This document shows, in pieces, positions 8,625 through 18,051 of a stretch of 64,000 nt of DNA (its first letter is position 1; the number at the start of each line of letters is the position of its first letter). Under the pieces are notes generated by a model. That model ran no database searches and was not told the origin of the DNA. It was given only the letters and a program-made list of their open reading frames with translations. A program made the translations under genes and the position numbers. This DNA comes from Levilactobacillus fujinensis (lineage in GTDB: Bacteria; Bacillota; Bacilli; Lactobacillales; Lactobacillaceae): positions 1 to 64,000 of the forward strand of contig NZ_RHNX01000011.1 of assembly GCF_003946335.1 (NCBI RefSeq). The letters run 5' to 3'.

Positions 8625-9992
8625 CTACACCTCACTTTTGACAAAGAATGTGTCATAAATATGGCGAACAGCGGCGGGCGCGTCCTTGCGCTGGGTTCCG
8701 ATCATGATTGAGATACGAGAGGCGCCCTGATTGATCATATGAATCGCAATGTTATTTTGGGTGAGTGAGTCAATGATTTTACCCATGGTGTCAATCGTGT
8801 GGGCGATTCCTTCGCCAACAACCATGATGATTGCGTAGTCATCAATCCACTCCAGATAGTCCGGATGGAGTGTCGTACGGATATCGCGGCAGAGACTGTG
8901 GATGGTTGTCGCGTCTAACTTACTACGGTCGAAAATAATGGTGAGATCATCGATTCCAGACGGTATGTGCTCATAGGAAAGGTTATATTTCTGGAAGATC
9001 TCGAGCAATTTTAGGGTGAAGCCAACCTCTTTATTTAGCAGGTAACGGTGGAGATAAAGCGCCGAAAATCGGTCGGAACATGCAATACCCGTGATGGGAT
9101 TAGCGGGATTAAAAAGAAATTGTTCTGGAACGATCAGGGTTCCCGGGGCGGTCGGATTGTTCGTGTTTTTTACGTTCACTGGGATCTGTCCCTGAATGGC
9201 GGGGATGATGGCCTCATCTTGAAAGACCGAGAAGCCGGCGTAAGACAGTTCGCGCATTTCACGGTAGGACATCTTGGTAATCATCGCAGGATGGGGCACG
9301 ATATGGGTGTCGACCGTAAAAATGGCATCGACGTCGGTAAAGTTCTCGTAGAGATCGGCACGGAGACCACGGCTGAGAATGGCTCCGGTAATGTCCGAGC
9401 CACCCCGGGCAAAGGTACAGATGTCACCAGTCTGGTTATAACCGAAAAAGCCGGGGAAGACGATTCGAGTATCTGGTAGGGTCCAACGTGCTAGATTGGC
9501 ATAGGTCATCGGTAGTACGGTAGCGTCATCAGGGGCACCACCGACGAGAAAACCGACCGTCTGGGGGTCTACAAATTTTGCGGGAACCCCTTGCTGATTC
9601 AAAATGGCGGCGAGTAAGATGGCGTTCAACAATTCTCCTTGAGCTTTATAGGTGGCTAGTAGGTGAGCGTTGTCCGCAAACGTTGTTGTGGCTATGTTGT
9701 GGAGGCGGTTCGTGAGGGCAATCATCACCTCATTGGGGAGGTCGAAATAGTCGCTGATGGCCTGGTAACGTGCAAGAATCTGCGTGACGACGGGCGCGGT
9801 TTCTTGATGGGTTATGGCACATTGGGCATATTGAATTAGGAGGTCAGTGACCTTGATATCGGTTGGATTGCGCTTACCGGGAGCAGACGTGACGATGACC
9901 CGGCGTTCCGTGTCAGCATTGAGAATTGAAACAACCTTGGCGACTTGCTCACCAGTGGCTAGGGAGCTGCCGCCGAATTTAACGACTTTCAC
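8625..9992 (-). CDS. lysC: Aspartate kinase
   Basis: The 455-residue protein begins MKVVKFGGSSLA, the nucleotide-binding signature of aspartokinases, and has paired ACT domains in the C-terminal third (about 310-450) for feedback control. It phosphorylates L-aspartate as the first step of the lysine, threonine and methionine branches. GTG 9992 is preferred because GAGG lies 8 nt upstream; another in-frame GTG at 10001 is also possible. It is transcribed divergently from the lysA operon. The 5' leader on this strand is short and shows no L-box, so unlike the other arm it seems not to be controlled by a lysine riboswitch. Confidence 0.93.
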   Translation of the reverse strand: MKVVKFGGSSLATGEQVAKVVSILNADTERRVIVTSAPGKRNPTDIKVTDLLIQYAQCAITHQETAPVVTQILARYQAISDYFDLPNEVMIALTNRLHNIATTTFADNAHLLATYKAQGELLNAILLAAILNQQGVPAKFVDPQTVGFLVGGAPDDATVLPMTYANLARWTLPDTRIVFPGFFGYNQTGDICTFARGGSDITGAILSRGLRADLYENFTDVDAIFTVDTHIVPHPAMITKMSYREMRELSYAGFSVFQDEAIIPAIQGQIPVNVKNTNNPTAPGTLIVPEQFLFNPANPITGIACSDRFSALYLHRYLLNKEVGFTLKLLEIFQKYNLSYEHIPSGIDDLTIIFDRSKLDATTIHSLCRDIRTTLHPDYLEWIDDYAIIMVVGEGIAHTIDTMGKIIDSLTQNNIAIHMINQGASRISIMIGTQRKDAPAAVRHIYDTFFVKSEV

Positions 9993-10129
9993 AGATATCA
10001 CCTCAGAAATATTTAAAAGCTACAGTTATTTTTAACGGCAACTTTAGCATCTGTCGAAATTAAAGCAAGCAATGAAAGTTGAATTCAGTTCGTAAAGTTA
10101 GAAAACACAGCGAATTCGCGACCGATGTC

Positions 10130-10158
10130 TTGACGCTCTGGGTGAATTGCCTTACTCT
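10130..10158 (+). promoter_or_regulatory. Candidate promoter of the lysA operon
   Basis: TTGACG (10130-10135) and TACTCT (10153-10158) are spaced by 17 nt, just upstream of the riboswitch. The -35 is good and the -10 moderate. Confidence 0.5.
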
Positions 10159-10171
10159 GATGTCAATATCT

Positions 10172-10346
10172 AAGAGGTTGCAACCAACAGTAGTACGTAA
10201 GGGAGTCCCTGAGTGGACGATGAGCTTGCGGAAAGGGGCGGTTGCCGAAGCACCAGTTGACTCAGCGACTGGTTAGCTGGGCCGTTGATCTAAGAGGTCA
10301 CGGACTGTCGTAGCAAGATATCTGCTACGGGGTGCTTACGACGAAT
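10172..10346 (+). ncRNA. Lysine riboswitch (L-box) aptamer
   Basis: The conserved L-box landmarks appear in order: AGAGGTTGC at 10173, AGTA soon after, GGAAAGGGGCGG, TTGCCGAAGCACC, AGCTGGGCCGTTG, a GGTCACGGACTGTCG segment and a closing GGGGTGCTT. Lysine binding is expected to favour the downstream terminator (10371-10404) and shut off the + strand operon from lysA to asd. Confidence 0.92.
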
Positions 10347-10370
10347 TCGATTCGGACTGTGAAGTCCTGG

Positions 10371-10404
10371 GATCTCTTTGTTTGTAGGCAAAGAGATCTT
10401 TTTT
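10371..10404 (+). terminator. Riboswitch expression-platform terminator
   Basis: GATCTCTTTG (10371-10380) pairs with CAAAGAGATC (10389-10398), followed by seven Ts. It lies 168 nt before lysA, where an L-box terminator is expected. Confidence 0.92.
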
Positions 10405-10571
10405 GATACTTTGTTAGGGAAGAGTCAAAGGTCGTGTGGCTGAACTGGTCGTACTACAGTTGTAAGGACGCATGGGCCGAAAGGGTGTCAGGCCTGGGCA
10501 CAGGTGTGTTATTTTCGATATTTTAGTCTAATCTGGCTGATAAGGTGGAATTGAAAGGACGTGTGAGGCCA

Positions 10572-11873
10572 ATGGATAAGCAAGCGTTACGGGTAAATGA
10601 GCAAGGTCACTTGGTGTTGGGTGGCGTGGATGCCACACGGCTGGTACAGGCGTACGGGACCCCTCTAGTGGTCTATGATGTTGCCGTTATTCGTCAACAG
10701 ATTCAGGAATTCCAATCTGCTTTGAGACATAGTGGTCTTCGATATCAAATCAGTTATGCCAGTAAGGCCTTCGCAGCGGTGGCGATGTATCAGGTTATTG
10801 ACGAAGAAGGGTTACACGCCGATGTCGTTTCTGGAGGCGAGCTTTATACGGCGTTGCAAGCCGGTTTTCCGGCAAGCAACCTTAGTTTTCACGGAAATAA
10901 TAAGTCGTTGGCCGAGCTTGAAATGGCTGTTGAAAACCACGTTGGTGTCATCGTTCTCGACAATTTTCACGAGATTGATCTGCTAAGACGGGTATTGCTG
11001 GCCCATAAAACCAGTTGCAATGTGATGTTGCGCCTAACGCCAGGAATTACCGCCCACACGCATCGCTATATCCAGACGGGACAGGTCGACAGTAAATTCG
11101 GGTTTGACGTGGATTCCGGCCAGGCAACACGGGCAGTGCAAGAAGTTCTAGCCATACCACAGATGACTATCATTGGCATTCATGCGCACATTGGGTCACA
11201 GATCTTTGGTGTAACTGGCTTTGAGCTGCTGGTCAAAAAGTTAATGGCACTTTCCGCGCAGTGGCGAGATCAGTTGGACTTTACGCCAGGTATTTTAAAT
11301 CTTGGTGGTGGTTTCGGTATCGCTTACACGGCGGCAGATGACCCGTTGACACCAGCTGACTTCATCCAGCACATCGCCATGGCCTTACGAGAAGCAGCAG
11401 ACCAGCATCAGGTGGCGTTACCAGAGATTTGGATTGAGCCAGGTCGGGCCATCGTTGGACCCGCTGGTTACAATCTCTATTCGGTGGGCTCGCGTAAAGA
11501 CATCCCCAATTTGACACCGTATCTCAGCGTCGATGGCGGGATGGGCGACAATATTCGACCGGCTCTGTATCACGCAAAATACGCTGCTGTTTTGGCAAAT
11601 AAAATGGACGCGCCGACCCAAGAGACCGTCCATCTTGCCGGAAAATACTGCGAATCGGGCGACGTCTTGGTCGATCATTTGGCATTACCACGGAGTGAAC
11701 CGGGCGACCTGATTGCCATGCTGGACACCGGGGCCTATGGCTACAGTATGGCCTCTAACTATAATCGTAATCCGCGCCCAGCCGTCATTTTTGTGGAGGA
11801 TGGTCTAGCTAAGGTTGTCGTGCGGCGGGAGACATATGCAGACCTAGTTCGGTTGGATGCACGCTACGAATAA
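10572..11873 (+). CDS. lysA: Diaminopimelate decarboxylase
   Basis: The 433-residue PLP enzyme makes lysine from meso-DAP. The PLP lysine is Lys65 in YASKAF, the phosphate-binding GGGFG follows LNLGG, and the CESGD motif supplies the active-site Cys. The frame is open from a GTG at 10545; ATG 10572 (MDKQALRV) matches the family start, with AAAGGA about 12 nt before it. The exact start is moderately certain. It is first in an operon of seven genes, all downstream of the L-box, with the acetyltransferase gene following after only about 18 nt. Confidence 0.92.
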   Translation: MDKQALRVNEQGHLVLGGVDATRLVQAYGTPLVVYDVAVIRQQIQEFQSALRHSGLRYQISYASKAFAAVAMYQVIDEEGLHADVVSGGELYTALQAGFPASNLSFHGNNKSLAELEMAVENHVGVIVLDNFHEIDLLRRVLLAHKTSCNVMLRLTPGITAHTHRYIQTGQVDSKFGFDVDSGQATRAVQEVLAIPQMTIIGIHAHIGSQIFGVTGFELLVKKLMALSAQWRDQLDFTPGILNLGGGFGIAYTAADDPLTPADFIQHIAMALREAADQHQVALPEIWIEPGRAIVGPAGYNLYSVGSRKDIPNLTPYLSVDGGMGDNIRPALYHAKYAAVLANKMDAPTQETVHLAGKYCESGDVLVDHLALPRSEPGDLIAMLDTGAYGYSMASNYNRNPRPAVIFVEDGLAKVVVRRETYADLVRLDARYE

Positions 11874-11891
11874 TTGAGGGGGAAAACGAAC

Positions 11892-12596
11892 ATGCAGAAA
11901 ATGACAGCAACGGAAATTATTCAGTATATCGGCACCGCCAAAAAGGCGACACCGGCTAAGGTCTATCTGCAAGACACACTTGATTCGGCAATGGTTCCAA
12001 CTGGAGTGAAGTGTTTTACGACGCCTGGGTTAACCATCCTGATTGGAGATTACCAGGCGATTGCGCCGCTGTTAGCCAACCGACCGGCAGAGACATATGA
12101 GGTGGAAGTTGGGGCTCGTAATTCAGCCGTTCCACTACTTGATATGGAAAACATTAACGCCCGCATTGAACCAGGGGCGATGATTCGTGACCAAGTTGAA
12201 ATCGGGGCCCACGCCGTTATCATGATGGGGGCCATCCTCAACATCGGTGCGGTTGTCGGTGCTGGGACCATGATCGACATGGGCGCGGTTCTGGGCGGTA
12301 GAGCCACGGTGGGTGAAGAGTCCCATATCGGTGCGAATGCCGTGCTGGCGGGTGTCATTGAGCCAGCCTCGGCGACACCAGTTTGCGTCGGCAATCGTGT
12401 AACAATCGGCGCCAACGCAGTTATTCTAGAAGGCGTTCAAATCGGGGATGATGCAGTTGTCGGTGCAGGGGCTGTGGTGACAAAGAATGTGGCGCCAGGG
12501 ACCGTGGTGGCTGGCGTTCCGGCGCGGGTCATCAAGGTCAAGGACCAACAGACTATGGCGAAGACGCACATTGAAGACCAGCTGAGGGAGTTGTGA
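11892..12596 (+). CDS. dapH: Tetrahydrodipicolinate N-acetyltransferase
   Basis: The 234-residue protein is a hexapeptide-repeat acetyltransferase: left-handed helix repeats (IGA/VGA/IGD turns) run from about residue 85 to 210. It acetylates tetrahydrodipicolinate, which defines the acetylated DAP route typical of Gram-positives. ATG 11892 follows GGGGG with good spacing; the TTG at 11874 is not supported. Length matches DapH. It is followed after 3 nt by the matching deacetylase, confirming the pathway variant. Confidence 0.92.
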   Translation: MQKMTATEIIQYIGTAKKATPAKVYLQDTLDSAMVPTGVKCFTTPGLTILIGDYQAIAPLLANRPAETYEVEVGARNSAVPLLDMENINARIEPGAMIRDQVEIGAHAVIMMGAILNIGAVVGAGTMIDMGAVLGGRATVGEESHIGANAVLAGVIEPASATPVCVGNRVTIGANAVILEGVQIGDDAVVGAGAVVTKNVAPGTVVAGVPARVIKVKDQQTMAKTHIEDQLREL

Positions 12597-12599
12597 GCT

Positions 12600-13745
12600 A
12601 TGTTGACGGAAGCCAAATTGATTCAGATTCGCCGGCAGTTACATCAGATTCCGGAACTGGCTTTACAGGAGACAATGACGCAGGCCTATTTGAAACGAGT
12701 GATTGCGGCGTTACCGCAGACCTATCTGACCGTGAAGACTTCGGCAGACCTGCCCACGGCGTTACTGGTGCGAGTTGCTGGAAGTCAGCCCCAGCGAACG
12801 ATTGGCTATCGAACGGATATCGACGCCTTACCGGTCACGGAACATAACGGCCTGGCTTTTCAGTCGACACATCCGGGCATCATGCATGCTTGTGGTCATG
12901 ACGTACACATGACAGTGGCCTTGGGGCTCCTCAGCTATTTTGCCGATCAGCAACCGCGCGACGACCTAGTCTTCTTTTTCCAACCCGCGGAAGAAAGTGA
13001 GAGTGGGGGAAAACTCGCTTATGATCGGGGGCTATTGACCGGGAAATTTCGGCCCGATGAGTTCTATGGCCTGCATGACCACCCAGATTTACCGGCTGGG
13101 ACCATTGGTTGTCAGTTAGGAACACTTTTCGCTGGTACAAGTGAAGTCAACTTGATCATTCACGGAACGAGCGGCCACGCGGCATTTCCCCAAAAGGCTA
13201 ATGATGCCATCGTGATTGCGGCGAGTCTGGTCATGCAACTACAGACTATCGTGGCACGTAACGTTGATCCCACGGCCTGTGGTGTGTTGACGATTGGTAA
13301 AATTACCGCCGGGACCATTCGCAATGTAATTGCCGGCGAGGCACGGCTAGAGGGCACGATTCGTGGATTGACGCAGGATATGATCAGCTTCATTCAACAG
13401 CGGGTGCGTGAGATTGCGGCCGGTGTCGCCTTGACCTACCAGGCACGAATCGATGTGAGCTTTAATCAGGGCGGCTACTATCCGGTTGAAAATGATCCAA
13501 CGTTGACGACTAATTTTATTCGGTATATGCAGACTGCCACGGACGTTGACTTTCAGACAACGCCACCAGCAATGACGGGTGAGGACTTTGGTTACCTACT
13601 AGCCAAAATTCCGGGAACCATGTTTTGGTTGGGCGTCGACAGTCCAGGAGGGCTCCACGCCGCTAATTTCCAACCGAATGAAGCTTCGATTTTTAAAGGA
13701 GTAACCGCAATTCGTGGATTCTTATGTGACCGAATGACCCAGTGA
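12600..13745 (+). CDS. N-acetyldiaminopimelate deacetylase
   Basis: The 381-residue M20-family amidohydrolase has the metal ligands in HACGHDVH (about 97-104), PAEES (about 131-135) and MTGEDFG near the C-terminus. In this operon context it removes acetate from N-acetyl-LL-DAP rather than acting as a general aminoacylase. The closely related HipO/AmhX enzymes look alike, so the assignment leans on neighbours dapH and the aminotransferase. Start ATG at 12600; GGGAG just before the dapH stop serves as ribosome site. Confidence 0.88.
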   Translation: MLTEAKLIQIRRQLHQIPELALQETMTQAYLKRVIAALPQTYLTVKTSADLPTALLVRVAGSQPQRTIGYRTDIDALPVTEHNGLAFQSTHPGIMHACGHDVHMTVALGLLSYFADQQPRDDLVFFFQPAEESESGGKLAYDRGLLTGKFRPDEFYGLHDHPDLPAGTIGCQLGTLFAGTSEVNLIIHGTSGHAAFPQKANDAIVIAASLVMQLQTIVARNVDPTACGVLTIGKITAGTIRNVIAGEARLEGTIRGLTQDMISFIQQRVREIAAGVALTYQARIDVSFNQGGYYPVENDPTLTTNFIRYMQTATDVDFQTTPPAMTGEDFGYLLAKIPGTMFWLGVDSPGGLHAANFQPNEASIFKGVTAIRGFLCDRMTQ

Positions 13746-13756
13746 AGGAGTGAGCG

Positions 13757-14647
13757 ATGATGTTTACCAATGCTGATCTGATTACGGCGATCATTACGCC
13801 GTTTACGAATGATGGCCGTGCAATTAACTACACGGCGCTTGAAAAATTAACGAATCATTTGCTGGATACAGGAACTAAGGGGTTTGTCATTGGCGGGACG
13901 ACAGGCGAGACGCCGACGTTGAGCGAAACGGAAAAGTTGACACTTTATCTGCGGTTTGCGCAAATCGTAAACGGTCGAGTACCGATCATTGCTGGTGCTG
14001 GCAGTAACAATACGGCTGGGACGATAGACTTTGTCCAAAAGTTGGCACAGATTGCTGGTATCGACATGGCCTTGGTTGTAGTGCCGTACTATAACAAGCC
14101 TAACCAGCGGGGGATGCAGGCCCATTTCAAAGCCGTGGCCGATGCGTCCTCTTTGCCCATCATGATGTATAACATTCCGGGTCGTACTGGCGTCCTGATG
14201 GCCAAAGAAACTATTGTTGAGTTGGCCCAGTATCCGAATATTGCCGGCGTGAAGCAGTGCCATACCATGGCGGATTTTGAGTACATCGTTGAACACGCTC
14301 CCAGTGATTTCATGGTGTACAGCGGAGAAGACAGTCAAGCCCTCTTCGCAAAGGTTGTGGGGGGCAGTGGCGTAATCTCCGTGGCGGCCCATCTCTATGG
14401 TACCGAAATCAGACAGATGTTTGATGCATTGACTAAGGGAGATTACCGGACGGCCGGCGCGTTGCAGCGAGAACTAACCCCCAAGATGGCGGCCCTCTTC
14501 ATGTATCCGTCGCCATCGCCGGTCAAGGCACTACTCAACGATCAAGGCTACGATGTGGGGACGTGCCGGCTACCGGTACTGCCACTGAATGCGGCAGAAA
14601 AGGCGGCATTGTATCACGCCTTAGCGTTAAAGGGGGCGATGGCGTGA
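13757..14647 (+). CDS. dapA: 4-hydroxy-tetrahydrodipicolinate synthase
   Basis: The 296-residue (beta/alpha)8 lyase condenses pyruvate with aspartate semialdehyde. [10 protein letters not shown] near residue 45, the proton-relay Tyr in YNIPGRTG and the Schiff-base Lys in GVKQ are all present. Two adjacent ATGs (13757 and 13760) follow GGAGTGAG; either may be used. The end overlaps the dapB start, so the pair is translationally coupled. Confidence 0.93.
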   Translation: MMFTNADLITAIITPFTNDGRAINYTALEKLTNHLLDTGTKGFVIGGTTGETPTLSETEKLTLYLRFAQIVNGRVPIIAGAGSNNTAGTIDFVQKLAQIAGIDMALVVVPYYNKPNQRGMQAHFKAVADASSLPIMMYNIPGRTGVLMAKETIVELAQYPNIAGVKQCHTMADFEYIVEHAPSDFMVYSGEDSQALFAKVVGGSGVISVAAHLYGTEIRQMFDALTKGDYRTAGALQRELTPKMAALFMYPSPSPVKALLNDQGYDVGTCRLPVLPLNAAEKAALYHALALKGAMA

Positions 14648-15420
14648 TCTCAGTAATCATTGCGGGATTCAACGGTACAATGGGACAAAAGGCGGTGCAG
14701 CTGATCACAGCAAGTCCGGAATTTCAGTTGGCCGGGGCCTACAATCCCCACGTCACAAGTCGCCGCGCCACAGATTATGGCTTAGATGGTGCGGTCAGCA
14801 TTTACAATGATCTCCAGCAGATCACTACGCCAGCCGACGTGTGGCTCGATTTCAGCACACCCGGTGGGGTCGCCAATAATGCACAATTTGCGATTACACA
14901 GGGGATGCACCCAGTGATTGGCACCAGTGGATTAACCGCTGAGCAGCAACATCGGTTGCAGGCCACGGCTAACGCCCGGCAACTAGGTGGCATCATCGCC
15001 CCAAACTTTGGCGTGACAGCGGTGCTCATGATGAAATTCGCTCAGCAGGCCGCGACCTATCTCAAACGCGCAGAAATCGTAGAATATCACCACGAGGACA
15101 AGCTCGACGCACCCTCTGGAACGGCACTGAACACGGCCCGATTGATCTATGCTGCTCAGCAAGCTGACGAACCGCAACCATCGTCAGAGCAAGATCTGTT
15201 GGGTACCCGTGGTGGCGATTACCACGGCATCAAGATTCACGCCGTACGGTTGCCAGGTTTTGTGGCCGACGAGGAGGTTATCTTCGGTGGTCCCGGGGAG
15301 ACGTTGACTATCAAGCAGAGCACGACCGACCGACAGTCGTTTATGGCTGGAGTGAAGTTAGCGATTACGGCGGTCATGCAGCGACAGGACTTGGTGATTG
15401 GGCTAGAAAATATCTTATAA
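14644..15420 (+). CDS. dapB: 4-hydroxy-tetrahydrodipicolinate reductase
   Basis: The 258-residue protein opens with the dinucleotide-binding [10 protein letters not shown] and has the catalytic [15 protein letters not shown] stretch at about 140-155. It reduces the product of DapA with NAD(P)H. A longer frame runs upstream to 14563 but overlaps dapA extensively; the GTG at 14644 is preferred because AAGGGGG lies about 9 nt before it and it starts the glycine-rich strand correctly. It overlaps the dapA stop by 4 nt. Confidence 0.92.
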   Translation: MISVIIAGFNGTMGQKAVQLITASPEFQLAGAYNPHVTSRRATDYGLDGAVSIYNDLQQITTPADVWLDFSTPGGVANNAQFAITQGMHPVIGTSGLTAEQQHRLQATANARQLGGIIAPNFGVTAVLMMKFAQQAATYLKRAEIVEYHHEDKLDAPSGTALNTARLIYAAQQADEPQPSSEQDLLGTRGGDYHGIKIHAVRLPGFVADEEVIFGGPGETLTIKQSTTDRQSFMAGVKLAITAVMQRQDLVIGLENIL

Positions 15421-15446
15421 GGCGAGAAGATTAAGGGGGAATCGGT

Positions 15447-16634
15447 TTGCCAGAATTAGATGCTAGGCTTAAAACAATCGTTAATCACAAAATTCAGGCG
15501 ATGGGTGCATCTCAGATTCGTGCCTTCGCCCAGAAGTTTGATCAGATTCCAGGAATTATCAAATTGACCTTGGGTGAGCCGGATTTTAATGTTCCAGAAC
15601 ACGTCAAGGATGCCGCCATGCGGAGCATTCAAGACAACAAGTCACACTATACGAATCAGCGAGGAATTCTAGAACTACGGCAGGCCATCAGTCACTATCT
15701 CCAGCAACGTTTTCGGGTCGCCTACAATGCTGATACGGAAATCGTGGCGACGGTCGGGGCTTCAGAGGCTATCTTTAGCGTACTGGGAGGGTTGATCAAC
15801 CCGGGTGATAAAGTCTTGGTGGCCACCCCAACCTTTGCACTGTACTGGCCGGTTATCGCAATCTTTGGTGGAATCCCAATTCAGGTCGATACCACGACTG
15901 ATGGGTTTCGACTGACGGGTGACCACTTGCAAGCAGTTCTTGACCGGGAAGGGGCGGACACGGTCAAAGCCGTGATTTTAAACTTCCCGGGGAATCCCAC
16001 GGGCGTCACCTATGACCGCGCGCAATTGCAAGATGTGGCCGATGTTGTAAAGCGTCAGGGGTTGTACGTGATTACTGACGAAATTTATGCGGAACTCACA
16101 TACGATCGCCCACATACGGCCATGGCGGAACTTCTGCCGGAACAGACGATTTTGATCAATGGCTTATCCAAATCACACGCTATGACAGGGTATCGAATCG
16201 GCTACTTTGCCGGTCCGGCCGAGGTGATCTCAACCATCAGCAAGCTCCACGGATTTGTGGTGACTTGTCCTTCTAATGCAGCTCAGTATGCGGCATTAGA
16301 GGCATTGACTCATGGACTGGATGATTCAAAACAGATGCGGCAAACGTACCAGCAGCGGCGGGACTACGTGGTGCCCGAACTCAATCGACTAGGCTATGCG
16401 ACGATGATGCCGGCGGGGGCCTTCTATGCGTTTGCGAAGATTCCCCCGGAGTTCGGTCTAGATTCCGTCACATTTGCGACCAGGCTGGCGGAAGAAGCTT
16501 TGGTGGGTGTTACACCGGGAAGCTGCTTTGGTGCCGGCGGTGAAGGCTATGTGCGCCTATCCTACGCTTCTTCTATGACGGATCTTAAAGAAGCCATGCG
16601 GCGATTAGCGGTCTTCACGGCGCAGTTACGGTAG
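15447..16634 (+). CDS. N-acetyl-LL-diaminopimelate aminotransferase (class I/II)
   Basis: The 395-residue fold-type I PLP enzyme has the LGEPDFNVP N-terminal signature, NFPGNPTG, TDEIYAEL, the PLP lysine in NGLSKSHAMTGYRIGY and a C-terminal RLSYA arginine. Family members include aromatic and alanine aminotransferases; placement between dapB and asd and next to acetyl-route genes supports the N-acetyl-DAP step (PatA-type). The TTG start at 15447 follows AAGGGGGA with 6-nt spacing. Confidence 0.85.
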   Translation: MPELDARLKTIVNHKIQAMGASQIRAFAQKFDQIPGIIKLTLGEPDFNVPEHVKDAAMRSIQDNKSHYTNQRGILELRQAISHYLQQRFRVAYNADTEIVATVGASEAIFSVLGGLINPGDKVLVATPTFALYWPVIAIFGGIPIQVDTTTDGFRLTGDHLQAVLDREGADTVKAVILNFPGNPTGVTYDRAQLQDVADVVKRQGLYVITDEIYAELTYDRPHTAMAELLPEQTILINGLSKSHAMTGYRIGYFAGPAEVISTISKLHGFVVTCPSNAAQYAALEALTHGLDDSKQMRQTYQQRRDYVVPELNRLGYATMMPAGAFYAFAKIPPEFGLDSVTFATRLAEEALVGVTPGSCFGAGGEGYVRLSYASSMTDLKEAMRRLAVFTAQLR

Positions 16635-16665
16635 CACGTTTTAACTAAAAATGGGGGATGATGGG

Positions 16666-17730
16666 ATGCAGGAAGGATTTACAGTTGCTATTTTAGGGGC
16701 AACGGGTGCTGTGGGAACCCGAATGGTGCAGCAGTTGGCCCAGTCGACAATTCCAGTGAAGACAGTCAAACTATTGGCGTCGGCCCGTTCTGCGGGGAAG
16801 CTTTTGTCATTTAAAGGACGCGCACTGAGGGTCGCAGCGACGACAGCTGAGTCGTTTGCAGGCATCGATCTGGTCTTGGCCTCCGCCGGGAGCACGGTGT
16901 CGCAACGATTCTTGCCAATTGCAGTTGAACAGGGTGCGGTCTGTGTTGACAATACCAGTGCTTTTCGAATGGATCCGACCGTGCCGTTAGTCGTCCCAGA
17001 GGTCAATAAAGAGATCTTACGACAGCATCACGGCATCATTGCGAATCCAAACTGTTCGACGATTCAAATGATGGTGGCATTAAACCCGATTCGCCGGGCG
17101 ATAGGGCTGAAACAAATCATCGTCTCGACGTATCAGGCAGCGTCAGGGGCCGGACAGTCGGGGTTGGACGAGTTTTATCAAGAAGCCAGAGATTATCTGG
17201 ATGAGCAACCCATGACGGCCGAGATTTTTCCAATCAAGGGTGATCATCAGCACTACCCGTTGGCCTTCAATCTATTACCGCAGATTGATATATTAGAGGA
17301 CAACTTATATTCGCATGAAGAGTGGAAAATGATTCATGAGACGAAGAAGATCATGTTGGGCGATATGAATGCCAGCGACATCAAAGTCACAGCGACCTGT
17401 GTGCGAGTACCAGTGCCATTCAGTCACGGTGAATCTATCTGGATTGACACTGGAAAGCCAGACGCGACGGTTGACCAAGTACGACAGGCCTTAGCGAATG
17501 CTCCAGGGGTCGTGCTGCAAGATGATCCGCGACATCAATTGTATCCGCAACCATTAAATGCAACCGGAACGCGTGAGACCTATGTTGGCCGAATTCGTCC
17601 AGACTTAGAGAATCCAGGTGCTTTTAACCTGTGGGTCGTGGCGGATAATTTGTTGAAAGGGGCGGCATGGAATACCGTTCAGGTTGCGGAATGCTTGGTG
17701 ACGGATGGACTGGTTCATGCGCCAGCTTGA
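16666..17730 (+). CDS. asd: Aspartate-semialdehyde dehydrogenase
   Basis: The 354-residue enzyme has the NADP-binding ILGATGAVG, the active-site Cys in NPNCSTIQ and the Gln-Ala-Ala-Ser-Gly stretch TYQAASGAGQSG. It reduces aspartyl phosphate to aspartate semialdehyde. The ATG at 16666 is preferred over 16651 because GGGGG at 16653-16657 is then 8 nt upstream. It is the last gene of the lysine operon and supplies the dapA substrate; with lysC it links the cluster to aspartate. Confidence 0.92.
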   Translation: MQEGFTVAILGATGAVGTRMVQQLAQSTIPVKTVKLLASARSAGKLLSFKGRALRVAATTAESFAGIDLVLASAGSTVSQRFLPIAVEQGAVCVDNTSAFRMDPTVPLVVPEVNKEILRQHHGIIANPNCSTIQMMVALNPIRRAIGLKQIIVSTYQAASGAGQSGLDEFYQEARDYLDEQPMTAEIFPIKGDHQHYPLAFNLLPQIDILEDNLYSHEEWKMIHETKKIMLGDMNASDIKVTATCVRVPVPFSHGESIWIDTGKPDATVDQVRQALANAPGVVLQDDPRHQLYPQPLNATGTRETYVGRIRPDLENPGAFNLWVVADNLLKGAAWNTVQVAECLVTDGLVHAPA

Positions 17731-17775
17731 TTGTGCCCGTCTTCAAACACTGAATTCCATGGAGTTGCTAAAGTT
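17731..17775. repeat. Repeat family D, copy 1
   Basis: The block with CCCGTC, then ACTGAATTCCAT right after the asd stop recurs at 34305-34352. In both places a minus-oriented family A copy follows, so D may be an outer part of family A. Confidence 0.5.
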
Positions 17776-17830
17776 TAAGCGTAATTCAATAACGATTTTA
17801 TAGGTACACTCCATATGCTGCATCAGGATA

Positions 17831-17988
17831 ACCACGTAGGCCGAGAGGTCAGCAGATATGGGATCAGGCGCGTTCACACCGTTTCTAGCCCCTGCCGACC
17901 GGTAAAGCGATGACTGGACGACATTGCCCAATTTTAGGGCCAGTATCGTTGCGATAACAGTCATAATGAGTGTTGTGGAGCTTTCAAG
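17831..17988 (-). repeat. Intergenic repeat family A copy (A2), internally shortened
   Basis: Read on the minus strand the left blocks (ACTCATTATG, the TTGC/GCAA-type palindrome, CTAAAATTGGGCAA, CATCGC, CCGGTCGGCAG) run directly into the right arm CCTGATCCCATATCTGC. The middle section present in other copies is missing. Confidence 0.7.
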
Positions 17989-18006
17989 CTTCGAAATAAG
18001 ATTCGA

Positions 18007-18048
18007 AAAGACACAATCAAGTCCAAACGGGGACTTGATTGTGTCTTT
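18007..18048. terminator. Bidirectional terminator between asd and mnmM
   Basis: A perfect 18-bp stem joins 18007-18024 and 18031-18048 around a 6-nt loop, with A/T runs at both ends. It lies 3 nt past the stop of the minus-strand methyltransferase and would serve both converging transcripts. Confidence 0.88.
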
Positions 18049-18051
18049 CAG

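Noticed and set aside
10079-10276. 65-codon + strand frame
   Set aside because: It lies inside the lysine riboswitch aptamer, whose conserved RNA landmarks explain the sequence.
12050-12415. 121-codon minus frame
   Set aside because: It is a shadow of the hexapeptide-repeat region of dapH; repeated Gly/Ala codons keep the opposite frame open.
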